NCBI RefSeq assembly: GCF_019900845.1
Contig: NZ_CP074570.1
Location: 744,001 to 808,000 of the forward strand
DNA length: 64,000 bases
Source: Paraneptunicella aestuarii
Lineage (GTDB): Bacteria; Pseudomonadota; Gammaproteobacteria; Enterobacterales; Alteromonadaceae
Direction: 5' to 3'
The position numbers and the translations under genes are program-made. This document shows, piece after piece, positions 36,735 to 46,108 of this stretch (position 1 is its first letter; the number at the start of each line of letters is the position of its first letter). The notes under the pieces are model-generated. The model had not been told where the DNA came from, searched no databases, and saw only the letters and a program-made list of their open reading frames with translations.

Positions 36735-39700
36735 ATGTCGAATCAATACCAACATGGCCTCGCTATAGAGGACATGCAAACAACACAAATTTCACAGGAG
36801 TCAGATAATATTGACTCCACATTTTCCAAACTAGCAGGCAAAGTCAATCTGATTGGCGCGACATTTTCGACTGCTATTGACGTAATGCAAGCTTTTGGTT
36901 CCGTGATGCAAACGGAAGTCATTGAGCAACTAAATGTGCTTTCCGACACTGTTGGATTGTCGATGGATTCCATGAGCACATGGTCTTATGCCGCCAGTAC
37001 ATTGGGTGTATCGTCCTCTGATCTCGGCGCTATTTTTCAAGACATGAACTCTAAAATGGGCGAGTTGTCAGCCACTGGTGGTGGTAAGGCTAAAGCTTTA
37101 TTTAATGAGCTGAATCTGTCTATTGATGAGTTTAAAAAACTGGCACCGGAACAGCAGATGTTGGCATTTGCCGACAGCGTGGAACAGTTGGGTTCGCACG
37201 GTGAGAAAGTCCATTTTATGGAGTCTTTTGCTCAAGGCTCTTCCAAGCTATTGCCTCTTCTTGAAAGCGGGGCTGAAGGCTTAAATAAAATGGCCAGAGA
37301 ATCCAAACTACTTGGATTTTCTCTTAACGACATAGACGCTGAAAAAGTTGAAGGAGCCGCGGAATCATTCCGCATTTTGGGAGGTGTAACCGACGGCTTC
37401 ACACAACAATTTACTGCTAAATTTTCTACTGTATTCCATGGCATGGGTGAGCAGTTACTTGGCTTTTTAGAGCAATTTGGCGGCATGGAATCTATCGCGA
37501 GCTCAGTGTCTAACTTTGTTGTTCAGGCGATTGGTTTTGTCATCGATGCGTTTCATCAACTCAGCATTGTTGCCAAATTTATCGAAATCGGCTGGTTGAG
37601 TCTCGGTGATATTGCTGCCCGAGTGATTGCTGACCAGGCAGATCTGATTTCTCAACTGATCGAAGGCCCTCTGGATCATCTCACTGATTTTATTGGCTTT
37701 ATCATGGATGGCTGGGGTCAGTTATTTGAAGCAATTGGAGACTTTCTTGGTGCATCGGGAGAAAGATTTAGTAATTTCGGTGCCAAGCTTAGGGAAACCA
37801 GCTATGAAGTCGCTAACTTCAATATCAGTTCCGAGGATATCGTCGCAGGGCAGCAAGCTGTTGCTGACAAGCTGGCGAAAAGCACGGAAGAGCTTCAGGC
37901 TATGCGTAAAAGCGCACCGGGCAAAGAATTTGTGGAACGCGTTGAAGCCGCAAATTCTGCTTTGGAGGCTCAGTCTGACACAACTGAAAAGTTAGCTGAG
38001 GCTAACGATAAAGCGCAAAAGAATATCAATAAGGCTGCTGAAACGACGGATGCGCTAACTCAATCGAATAAAGACCTTAAAACTCATCTTGAAAGCACGA
38101 CTGCTGCGACTGAAGAGCAAGCCAAGCAAGCCGACAAGTACACTGAAGCCTGGGAAGGGGCTGTTGCCAGTATTTCTACAGCCTTCTCTGAAGGTTGGCT
38201 GGATATTATCGAAGGCAATGCCAGCGATGTATTTGGCAATATTGCTGACAGCTTCAAAAATATGTTCAAGGAGATGTTGAACTCCAATATTTCTTCTTCC
38301 ATTAAAGGTTTTTTCCAAAATGCATTTGGTGATTTAGGTTCCATTTTTAGTGGAGGCAGTGGTGGTGGTTTTAACCTTGGTTCTCTCTTGGGAAGCTTTG
38401 GTGGTGGCAGTGGCGGCGGTTTTGATATTGGCTCCCTTTTTTCTATGGGCGATATGCTGTTTGGCAGTGGTATTGGCGGTTCCATCATGGGGATCGGGAA
38501 TACTATCGCTGGATTTGGTTCTTCGCTTGGATTGAGTTCATTAGGCGCTTTTGGCAGCGGGATTGGTTCTACCGGTGCAATACTGGGTACACAGGGAGTG
38601 TTTGGTGGCTTTGGTACCGCTCTCGGTAATGTCGGATCAATATTTGGCTCTGGTTCCATCATGGGTGGAATTGGTGCCGCGTTGCCTATTGTTGGCCTTG
38701 TCGCTGGTGCGGCACAACTCGTTGATTCTATTTCTGGCGGTAAGTTGTTTGGCACCAGTTGGAAATACGATGATCACGGAATTAATCTTGATTACTCCAA
38801 TGGTGAATTTTCAGGAAATAACTACTCAACCCAAGTAAAACAACGTTCTCTGTTTAGAGGGCGCAAGTGGCGCACCGAAGAAACGCCTTTGGATGCGGCT
38901 GTTGCCGACCAGATGAACAATTATTTCTCTGGCATTGAAAACCTTATCACCGGTGCTGCAAGCCAGTTGGGTATTACGGAAGTTACCAAAACGGTTTCCA
39001 GTGGATTCTCTAATGAGGATTATGATCGCGGTGGCAATCGATTTGGAAACCGCTTTAAGGAATGGTTCAGCAATCTACCCGATTCTCATACGACGACAGA
39101 AAGTCTGGAAGACTATCTGGCAAACTTCTCTTCCAGCTTTGATCTGAGCCTTAAGGACAAAAGCGATGAAGAAGCACAGCAAGCGATTCAGGCCTGGGCA
39201 GACAAAGCGACTACTGAACTGATTGACGGCGTATTCGGCGACATGCTGGATGGCATGTCGCTTGAAGGTGAGAAGCTGGCCGATACCTTGGGTCGAGTCA
39301 TGGCACAGTTGTCATTGGTGGATCAAGGTTTTAACTCTATTAACTTGAGCCTGGAGCAATTAGCTGCCAGTGCCGGAGTGTCTGAGTTAGCGTATTCCAA
39401 CGATGTGGCGCAAGCTGCGGGTGGCGCTGACCGTCTGGCTGCGTTGTTGCAAGGTTACCAGGCTAATTTCTTCTCGGAAGAAGAATTGTTGAGTCGTACT
39501 TTGGAAAGTATGGCGGATCAGGTGAAAACTGCGCTGGATTCTATTGGATTTACTTATGGTAATGATTTTAGAGCGGAGTTTGAGGCTGCATCGACAACCG
39601 GGTTAGGTGCAGAAGATGTCGTTGCCTGGCTGGAAGCTGGAAACCTGATTGGGCAGTTTGAAGAGATCGCTCAGCAACTGGCTGATATTACAGGTGTTGC

Positions 39701-40121
39701 TTTATCTGAAGTGACTTCTGATCTCATCAATAACGCTGATGTCATTACCGCTGAGGCAACACAGGAAGAACAAGCTGCTGCGGTGTCTGATCCTATTGTG
39801 GCAGAGGTGTCTGGTTTGGCTGAAACCATCAATATGCAAGTGGGTAGTTCTAACGAGCATTTGGTATCTATCGATACTCGTCTTGGCGAGGTTAATACTT
39901 CAATTAACAGCACTTTGGTGGCTTTTTCTGATGAAGTAAAAGGCATCAAGTTGAACCTTGAAGGAGCGATTGCCGAAACTCAACGTCAGGTACAACTCTT
40001 TGCTAATAAGGCGGCGGCAGAAGCTTCCCGGACTACAGCATTGGTTTCTGATGTTGCCAGATTGGTTGCTGAACGCGCCACCTATTACCGACCTGTGATT
40101 GACGACAGAGCATTACTGTAA
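36735..40121 (+). CDS. tail tape measure protein
   Basis: The 1128-residue protein is the longest in the module and sets tail length in phages. The N-terminal half is helical, with hydrophobic stretches near residues 245-330 (FGGMESIASSVSNFVVQAIGFVIDAFHQL). A coiled coil spans about 375-470. A long glycine/serine/phenylalanine-rich segment (about 535-665) with GGSGGG and GIGGSIMGIGNTIAGFG-like repeats could cross a membrane. The C-terminal 450 residues are helical. All these features are typical of tape measures. By the usual rule of about 1.5 Angstrom per residue the tail would be near 150-170 nm (inference). Confidence 0.9.
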   Translation: MSNQYQHGLAIEDMQTTQISQESDNIDSTFSKLAGKVNLIGATFSTAIDVMQAFGSVMQTEVIEQLNVLSDTVGLSMDSMSTWSYAASTLGVSSSDLGAIFQDMNSKMGELSATGGGKAKALFNELNLSIDEFKKLAPEQQMLAFADSVEQLGSHGEKVHFMESFAQGSSKLLPLLESGAEGLNKMARESKLLGFSLNDIDAEKVEGAAESFRILGGVTDGFTQQFTAKFSTVFHGMGEQLLGFLEQFGGMESIASSVSNFVVQAIGFVIDAFHQLSIVAKFIEIGWLSLGDIAARVIADQADLISQLIEGPLDHLTDFIGFIMDGWGQLFEAIGDFLGASGERFSNFGAKLRETSYEVANFNISSEDIVAGQQAVADKLAKSTEELQAMRKSAPGKEFVERVEAANSALEAQSDTTEKLAEANDKAQKNINKAAETTDALTQSNKDLKTHLESTTAATEEQAKQADKYTEAWEGAVASISTAFSEGWLDIIEGNASDVFGNIADSFKNMFKEMLNSNISSSIKGFFQNAFGDLGSIFSGGSGGGFNLGSLLGSFGGGSGGGFDIGSLFSMGDMLFGSGIGGSIMGIGNTIAGFGSSLGLSSLGAFGSGIGSTGAILGTQGVFGGFGTALGNVGSIFGSGSIMGGIGAALPIVGLVAGAAQLVDSISGGKLFGTSWKYDDHGINLDYSNGEFSGNNYSTQVKQRSLFRGRKWRTEETPLDAAVADQMNNYFSGIENLITGAASQLGITEVTKTVSSGFSNEDYDRGGNRFGNRFKEWFSNLPDSHTTTESLEDYLANFSSSFDLSLKDKSDEEAQQAIQAWADKATTELIDGVFGDMLDGMSLEGEKLADTLGRVMAQLSLVDQGFNSINLSLEQLAASAGVSELAYSNDVAQAAGGADRLAALLQGYQANFFSEEELLSRTLESMADQVKTALDSIGFTYGNDFRAEFEAASTTGLGAEDVVAWLEAGNLIGQFEEIAQQLADITGVALSEVTSDLINNADVITAEATQEEQAAAVSDPIVAEVSGLAETINMQVGSSNEHLVSIDTRLGEVNTSINSTLVAFSDEVKGIKLNLEGAIAETQRQVQLFANKAAAEASRTTALVSDVARLVAERATYYRPVIDDRALL

Positions 40122-40132
40122 GGAGCTAACAA

Positions 40133-41527
40133 ATGTCAGATTTTATTAACTGGCTGGAAAGCTTGGATCAGCGACGCACTGTATTGGTGGAAGTGGATTA
40201 TCTCAATGAGGGTGTCTCTGGCACTCTCTATTTAGCCAATCGGCCTTTTGTTTCCCGAGCATCAGACGTTCAACGCTCAATTCCTTATGATGATGTCATT
40301 CTCGGGGGATTAACCTATGGGCGTCGAATGGGCGGACAAGTTTCTGGCTCATTGGGGCTTTCCGTTGGCTCGATCGATTTAGCCGCTTCTAGCGAAATCG
40401 TTATCGCTTCGGGTTATGAGTTTGCAGGTCAGGAAGTACGAGTTTATCTGGGCGATCAACGTTGGGCGCGAAATGACTTTCAACTGGTGGCCGTGCTCAC
40501 TTGTGAGTCCTTGGTTCCCACTGGGCGTACTCAGTATTCATTGAAGTTCCGAACTGAAAGACTGGATTTAAATGAACCATTAAATAGCTCGGTTTTTACC
40601 ACTGGGCCTAATGTGGACGCATTGAAGCCAGTTTGTTTTGGTGATTGTTACAACATTCGCCCGGTTCAGGTAGATGATGCCGGATTAGTTTGGGCTGTGC
40701 ATGATGGCACGGTCGCCTATATTGGCGATGTCCGAGTTGATGGAACCGTTGTTTCAGCCACTAAAGACACTGCCGCAGGTACTATTACTTTGTCGTCCAA
40801 ACCTACGGGTACGTTAACGGCGGACGTGATTGGGGCTGGCGGTATTGATGCTAAAACGATTCTTACTGAAATTCTTCAGCGATTAGGGGGCATTAGTATT
40901 GATACGGTCAGTTTAGATGCGTTGCCTACCGATTCTTTGGGCTTATATAGCCGCTCCGGATTGTCATATCGACAGGCATTTGATGCATTGCTCAAGAACT
41001 TTGGTGGGTTTTGGGGCTTTACCCGATTAAACGTGTTTAAAGTGGGTCGGATCGTTCGTCCTCAAGGGGGTTCATCAGAGTTACTGACTCCGGACGATAT
41101 TATCTTGGATGGTGTTGCTTTCGATCGCCGTATTCGCCCAGCTTCGGTAATCGATCTCAAATACCGGAAAAACTACACCCCCCAAAACGTCAATGGTTAT
41201 GAAGAAGGGTTTTCAACGGTTCGTAAAGAAAACACGGATATCACGTATGTTTATCCGGATGCTGAACTGAAAGAAGCGGAAACCTTACTTTGTTTGAGTT
41301 CTGCCGCTGATTTGGAAGCTGAACGACGCAGAATCTTTTATTCCACGCCATTGAAAGTATTCACTGTGAATGCCTTTGCTTTGCCTTTTGCTTATGAGAT
41401 TGGGCAGGAGATCCGCCTGATTTATCCTTATTTTGAGATGGAAAATGGGGTGGATGCGATTGTGTTGTCTATCACGGATGACCCATTGCAAGGCGTCACA
41501 CAACTAAAGGTGTTAATTGATGGCTAA
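40133..41527 (+). CDS. tail hub / distal tail-like protein
   Basis: The 464-residue protein has a beta-rich N-terminal part with MSDFINWLESLDQRRTVLVEVDYLNEGVSG and LGGLTYGRRMGGQVSGSLGLSVGS. A middle domain has ILTEILQRLGGISID and YRQAFDALLKNFGGFWGFTRLNVFKVGR, which resembles hub proteins. The C-terminus (GQEIRLIYPYFEMENGVDAIVLSITDDPLQGVTQLKVLIDG) resembles late hub segments. The location right after the tape measure fits a distal tail or hub protein. AAGGAGC precedes the ATG at 40133. I cannot name a closer family. Confidence 0.65.
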   Translation: MSDFINWLESLDQRRTVLVEVDYLNEGVSGTLYLANRPFVSRASDVQRSIPYDDVILGGLTYGRRMGGQVSGSLGLSVGSIDLAASSEIVIASGYEFAGQEVRVYLGDQRWARNDFQLVAVLTCESLVPTGRTQYSLKFRTERLDLNEPLNSSVFTTGPNVDALKPVCFGDCYNIRPVQVDDAGLVWAVHDGTVAYIGDVRVDGTVVSATKDTAAGTITLSSKPTGTLTADVIGAGGIDAKTILTEILQRLGGISIDTVSLDALPTDSLGLYSRSGLSYRQAFDALLKNFGGFWGFTRLNVFKVGRIVRPQGGSSELLTPDDIILDGVAFDRRIRPASVIDLKYRKNYTPQNVNGYEEGFSTVRKENTDITYVYPDAELKEAETLLCLSSAADLEAERRRIFYSTPLKVFTVNAFALPFAYEIGQEIRLIYPYFEMENGVDAIVLSITDDPLQGVTQLKVLIDG

Positions 41528-42359
41528 TTCCCGCTTAATATTTAACAATGTCTGGGATGCCGCGACCCTAACCCAAAGCGCGGGCACTTTCGAAACTCAC
41601 CTCCCCATCAGCAATACCCAAAAATACAACAATTCCAGAGTCTTTCGCACATCTGACACCCAGGATGTGGAAATCTTGTTTGATTGGGATGAGCCTGTGT
41701 TTATCGAGGCATTGGCTTTGTGGCGTCATAACCTGACCAGCTCGGCTCAAATTCAGTTGCAGTTCTACAACGGAGTGAATCAAACCGGTGATGTCATTTA
41801 CGACTCTGGCATTTTACTGGGTGATGTTCCCAAGAATTTGGGGGATTTGGTGTGGGGTAAAGATCCATTGGGGGTTTCAACCTATACCGGCTGGGAAACG
41901 GCAACACGTTCATTCTGGTTTGATGATACTCATGTTGTTTCATCGGCTCGTTTAACCATTAGCAACCCCGACAACCCTGACGGATATCTCGAAATTGGTC
42001 GAATCTACGCGGGGGAGGCTTTCTCGCCCACTTTCAACGTAGATTTGGGCCATATCTTCAAATGGGAAACGGATGTGAAAAGCAACCCGACTGCGGGGGG
42101 CACAGTGCATACGCTTGATGCTGCGACTTATCGGAAACTCAGTTTTAATTTGTCGCATTTGAGTCCCTCTGACCGAACCAGCTTTGCGGATCTCACCCGA
42201 ATACTCTCTATCCATAAAGATTTCTTTATCTCCTTGCGCCCCAATGTTGGGGGCGCGATTGAGAGAGATTATTCCTTTGCCGCCAAGTTCGAAGAAATTC
42301 CCAGTTTAAAAGCAGAAGCGTCGCGCTATGAGACGCAATGTAAAATCAGAGAGGTTTAG
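41520..42359 (+). CDS. distal tail protein, unknown family
   Basis: The protein of about 279 residues is beta-rich, with a jelly-roll-like N-terminal half: DVEILFDWDEPVFIEALALWRHNL, IQLQFYNGVNQTGDVIYDSG and SARLTISNPDNPDGYLEIGRIYAG. The second half has LDAATYRKLSFNLSHLSPSDRTSFADLTRIL. The first half has the feel of a discoidin-like sugar-binding domain, and similar proteins occur in siphophage tails. The ATG at 41520 overlaps the stop of the previous gene by 8 bp, so translation is coupled. It may be an adhesin or distal tail protein (inference). Confidence 0.55.
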   Translation: MANSRLIFNNVWDAATLTQSAGTFETHLPISNTQKYNNSRVFRTSDTQDVEILFDWDEPVFIEALALWRHNLTSSAQIQLQFYNGVNQTGDVIYDSGILLGDVPKNLGDLVWGKDPLGVSTYTGWETATRSFWFDDTHVVSSARLTISNPDNPDGYLEIGRIYAGEAFSPTFNVDLGHIFKWETDVKSNPTAGGTVHTLDAATYRKLSFNLSHLSPSDRTSFADLTRILSIHKDFFISLRPNVGGAIERDYSFAAKFEEIPSLKAEASRYETQCKIREV

Positions 42360-42365
42360 CAAATT

Positions 42366-42884
42366 ATGTCGCTACTTCAATTCGCCGCAGGCGACAAAGA
42401 TTATATCGACAAGCTCAATCAAATGAGCCAGAACGCCGGAGATACGGCGCAACTTAAAGCTGACACACAGCAAATCAAAGCTGAAACCCAGCAAATCAAA
42501 ACTGACACGCAAGCCATTCAAGACGCCACTCAGCAATTAAAAACCGATGTGGAAGGCATCAAGGCGGCTACTCAGGCTATTGCTGCCGCTGATTTGCTCT
42601 GGCAGGAAATCAGTGTGACTACTCAGGTTAACCACGGTGATTTACTGCTGGCGACCAGCGCTGGTGTTGAGGTAATGCTTGATGACTTGAAAACCAACTT
42701 GGCAGTAGGCCATTGGTTTTCTGTATCCAATGAGTCTGACGGCCTGATTTATGTGAATTCGCGTGCGGATTTGGCCTTGGTCGGCCGCAAGCTGACCGTT
42801 ACTAATGATGATCGCATGGCGATTTCCCCAGGGCATACCTTTACCTTCCGAGCGAAAAGTTTAACTGAATTGAGGATTAATTAA
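42366..42884 (+). CDS. coiled-coil tail protein
   Basis: The 172-residue protein has a short head, then seven-residue repeats from about 32 to 75 (QLKADTQ, QIKAETQ, QIKTDTQ, AIQDATQ, QLKTDVE, GIKAATQ). This predicts a trimeric coiled coil. A beta-rich C-terminal domain follows (about 78-172). The design suits a linker that attaches a fibre to the distal tail. Its stop TAA shares one base with the ATG of the next gene, so the two are coupled. Confidence 0.65.
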   Translation: MSLLQFAAGDKDYIDKLNQMSQNAGDTAQLKADTQQIKAETQQIKTDTQAIQDATQQLKTDVEGIKAATQAIAAADLLWQEISVTTQVNHGDLLLATSAGVEVMLDDLKTNLAVGHWFSVSNESDGLIYVNSRADLALVGRKLTVTNDDRMAISPGHTFTFRAKSLTELRIN

Positions 42885-44773
42885 TGGCTGACTATTTAGA
42901 TAAAAAAGTAATGGGAGGCTTAGGTGCCGAAGCCGTTAAAGTCATTGCACCAAACGTATTCCCCGACATGACAGTAAAAAAGGGAACAGAAGTGGTGTTG
43001 GAGCCTGTTACGGGCAACTACTTCCCGCGCACCTTGGCGGCTTCTGCTATTGGGGGAAGCAATGTACATCAGTCAACCTATTGTTCGGATAATCAAGCTA
43101 ACCGTGCCATTTTAACCAGTGATGGTACCTTGATTGGTATAGGCGCTGGTGAAAATGTAGGAGCTGCTACAAATGCTTGGCGATTAACTCGCTGGCATCT
43201 TTATGCTGACAGCTCCGAAGTTGAGTATGTGGGGTTCTCGAACGTCACTTTAACGGCCAGTTTCTATTACTCTCAGGCGCGATTAAGTGAGTTTGTTGAG
43301 GTGGAACCTGATGTTTTCGTTGCCTTGTTTTTCTCATCGGATATTAAGACGTATCAGGTTGTTAAAGTGAATTATGATAAGTCCACTAAAACAAGTTCCC
43401 TGTCGATTAGCTCAGTTTCTGGGCACACCACGACTTCCAATAATTATCATAGTTATTCTGATATTGTTGCCAATAACGATGGTACATTTTTCGTATTCGG
43501 CATTAACGGGATTTGTGACTTATGGCAGACAATCGACTTGACCCGATTGAACTATCAGTTAAGTACAGGGGCGACTATTTCTAACAGCTCCAACTATAAG
43601 AACATTGATAGCCATAACAATTTCACCAGTGTGTTGCCATTAAGTGATGGTCGTTTTGTTTTTACTAATGGTGGTAACTTATTACTAAGAGAGTGGACTG
43701 GTTCAGCATTTAATGAGTTTGGAACCAATTCTGCGACAGGCGTATACAGCAGTGCGCCTCTGGTAAAAATTGCCACAGATGTGTTTGCCATGTCTTATGC
43801 AAATAACGCGGGTTCCATTAATTGGAAAGTTGTTCAGTACGATGTGGTAACGCAGACGTTGAGTGATGTTGCGGATCAAGTCTTTACTCTGATTAGCCAG
43901 ACTTTAACCAGTACCATACAGGGACAAGGTCGTTATGGAGTTGCTGGTTCTACTTTTATTGGTTGGAATACGGATGAGCTTTACGCTATTCACTTTGACC
44001 CTGAAACCTATAGCATTGCAGATGAATCACAAATTTATATTTCTGGGTATTTGGGAAATCGAGGAAATTTAACTTCATTTGTTATTCGACCTAATGGTCT
44101 CTGTACAAGCTTTATGCTTGGTGGTCATCAGGTTCGTAGTAGTGGTGATGCGGTTTATATGACCTTTAATCGCTTTACTATTGGTAACCTGTTACCCAAT
44201 ATGGCTCCCATTCCTTGCGGTATAGCTTATGCTGATACGACACCAACAGAACTATCAATTTGGGTTGCATCAGTTACCATTCCGGGAGAAAATTTGCAGC
44301 CATTGAGTCTTTATGGCGATAACATTGCTATTACCGCTGATCATGCCATAGCGCTAAGAAATACCCTTTCGATTATTGAGCGATATAGTTATAACTCAGG
44401 TGACTACTCAAAAGCTGGTGTGGCATGCATACCGTCTGAAGAAAGAGCGGCTAATTTCTATGGCGGTTATGCACACAAAAGCACACTTAACAAATTCCGG
44501 GGAGTTCGAGAAAAGGTCAAGGCCGGGGCTTCTTTGACGGCGTATTTCTCGCTTTCTGGAGATGACGGAAATGACTACTCCGCTGCTACTTGGGGGGTTT
44601 GCATGGATGGCTACCAATTATTTTCTCCAATACATTTTTCTGGTAAAAGTGTGAATACATCCACGCCAACTGTATTTGCGCAAGGTGGGTTGGACATTGG
44701 TTGCTTTATTATTTCCAGAAGCTCGGCATACAGAGACACCTATCTGTTTAACAAATTTGAAGTACATCGTTAA
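42884..44773 (+). CDS. tail fibre / receptor-binding-like protein
   Basis: The 629-residue protein begins MADYLDKKVMGGLGAEAVKVIAPNVFPDMTVKKGTEVVLEP, a short leader typical of tail-associated adhesins. A long beta-rich region (about 60-460) follows, with repeated short strands and many Ser/Thr/Asn. A propeller-like series of SDGT, SDGRFVF and NNDGTFFVFG turns is visible. The C-terminus is beta-rich with aromatic residues. It is the last gene of the module before a strong terminator, the usual position of the host-range protein. No enzymatic motif is seen. Confidence 0.65.
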   Translation: MADYLDKKVMGGLGAEAVKVIAPNVFPDMTVKKGTEVVLEPVTGNYFPRTLAASAIGGSNVHQSTYCSDNQANRAILTSDGTLIGIGAGENVGAATNAWRLTRWHLYADSSEVEYVGFSNVTLTASFYYSQARLSEFVEVEPDVFVALFFSSDIKTYQVVKVNYDKSTKTSSLSISSVSGHTTTSNNYHSYSDIVANNDGTFFVFGINGICDLWQTIDLTRLNYQLSTGATISNSSNYKNIDSHNNFTSVLPLSDGRFVFTNGGNLLLREWTGSAFNEFGTNSATGVYSSAPLVKIATDVFAMSYANNAGSINWKVVQYDVVTQTLSDVADQVFTLISQTLTSTIQGQGRYGVAGSTFIGWNTDELYAIHFDPETYSIADESQIYISGYLGNRGNLTSFVIRPNGLCTSFMLGGHQVRSSGDAVYMTFNRFTIGNLLPNMAPIPCGIAYADTTPTELSIWVASVTIPGENLQPLSLYGDNIAITADHAIALRNTLSIIERYSYNSGDYSKAGVACIPSEERAANFYGGYAHKSTLNKFRGVREKVKAGASLTAYFSLSGDDGNDYSAATWGVCMDGYQLFSPIHFSGKSVNTSTPTVFAQGGLDIGCFIISRSSAYRDTYLFNKFEVHR

Positions 44774-44800
44774 GATTCTGCTTCTCCATCTTAAGTTATT

Positions 44801-44826
44801 AAGGGAACCTTCGGGTTCCCTTTTTT
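44801..44826. terminator. terminator closing the tail module
   Basis: AAGGGAACC/GGTTCCCTT with a TTCG tetraloop is followed by six T residues on the plus strand. It lies between the tail fibre gene and the convergent aminotransferase gene and can serve both. Confidence 0.92.
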
Positions 44827-44854
44827 AATGCAGTTGATATTGCGATTCTCAGTT

Positions 44855-46075
44855 TTATGCTTGCGATTTCAGTCCTTTCACCAGCCTTGTTATCCCGGTT
44901 TTCACCTGCTCTCTATCCAGAGTATATGTGATACGGAACCAGCCCGGCTGTGGGCAGTGAAATAGTGCTCCGGGTGACAGGTTGATTTTGCAGTCGTTAA
45001 ATATTTTATTGCTGAGCGCTTTTTCTGCTTCAAAGCTGTCGTTGTCCAGGTATTCGCTCAGGTTCACAAAAACAAATACGCCGCCTTTGGCTTCCATGTA
45101 AGGAATGTTGGCTTCTTGTAAGTCGTTGGTAATGGCGTTGTAGGCATCAGTCAGGCGTGATTTGGCTTGTTGGAAGAACTGTTCCAGCCATTTTTCATCG
45201 CTTAGAACATGCTCGACCAAACTTTGAGTATGGTTCGATACCCGACTAAAGTGTGCCAGTTCTTGTGCCGCTTCCAACAGCTCTTTATTTTTGGAATGCA
45301 GTACGCCTACGGCGAGTCCTGATAAGGCAAAGTCTTTGGCGAAACCGTACACGGTATGAACATGGTTGGCTTCGGTGCTCATGGCGCTGAAAAAGGGCTC
45401 GTCGGAGGTTCGTGTGTCGGCAAAGATTTCATCAATGATCAGCTCTAGTCCTTCTGCTTCACAGAACTGTACCAATTCTTGTAAATCATTTTTGCTTAAG
45501 GTGTCTCCAATGGGGTTGCGCGGTGAACTGGTTAACATGGCGCGTACATTAATACCTTGCTGTCTGGCTTCATCCAATGCGGCTTTAATGCTTTCAATTG
45601 AAACCGAAAACTGGTTGGAAACGTCGCAAGGAACGGGAAGCAGTTTGGCTCCAGCTCGCATATTAAAAGCGTAATCGAAGCCTGAATAATAAGGCGTGGG
45701 AACCAGTATGGCATCGTCTGGGTCGCATAAGCAGTAGGCCAGAATTTCTAAAATTGCAGTAGTTCCCGCTGCGGTGACAATGTCGTCTTCTGATATGTTT
45801 ACGCCAGAGCGAGTGCTAAATAGCCTGGCAATCTGCTGGCGAAAGCTGCGTTTTCCGTGCAGTTCAGCGTAGTGGGAATCGGCTTCTGTCAGTCCGCCAA
45901 CTTCCTGTGTTTTTTCTGCAATCAAATCCCAAAGCAGATAATTTTCTGCCGTGCCGAAATTGATGTAGCCATCGGGGTTATGCTCGGCATGATAGGGGGA
46001 TTGCTTGCACTGAAAATAGCGTGCGACCAGTTCTTTGTCGGCAGACAGGATAGGCGAGACTCGTTTAGATACCAC
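44855..46075 (-). CDS. PLP-dependent aminotransferase, ACC-synthase-like
   Basis: The 406-residue fold-type I PLP enzyme has an early aromatic region (INFGTAENYLLWDL), AAGTTAILEILAYCLCDP, PTPYYSGFDYAF and SSPRNPIGDTLSK. The Asp that contacts PLP nitrogen is in ELIIDEIFADT, and the Schiff-base lysine is in YGFAKDFALSGLAVG. RITYT supplies the carboxylate-binding arginine. The overall pattern is close to 1-aminocyclopropane-1-carboxylate synthases and their aminotransferase relatives. As the last gene of the kynurenine-type operon, transamination of a kynurenine is a plausible role (inference). Confidence 0.85.
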   Translation of the reverse strand: MVSKRVSPILSADKELVARYFQCKQSPYHAEHNPDGYINFGTAENYLLWDLIAEKTQEVGGLTEADSHYAELHGKRSFRQQIARLFSTRSGVNISEDDIVTAAGTTAILEILAYCLCDPDDAILVPTPYYSGFDYAFNMRAGAKLLPVPCDVSNQFSVSIESIKAALDEARQQGINVRAMLTSSPRNPIGDTLSKNDLQELVQFCEAEGLELIIDEIFADTRTSDEPFFSAMSTEANHVHTVYGFAKDFALSGLAVGVLHSKNKELLEAAQELAHFSRVSNHTQSLVEHVLSDEKWLEQFFQQAKSRLTDAYNAITNDLQEANIPYMEAKGGVFVFVNLSEYLDNDSFEAEKALSNKIFNDCKINLSPGALFHCPQPGWFRITYTLDREQVKTGITRLVKGLKSQA

Positions 46076-46108
46076 GTTGTAATTCCTTTCGTTCCAGTTA
46101 GGTTTAGG

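Noticed and set aside
31251..44826. Integration of the polymerase/tail region at tRNA-Leu
   Set aside because: No direct repeat of the tRNA 3' end was seen at the right border, and no integrase gene is present. A host-like DUF2132 gene lies between the tRNA and the polymerase.
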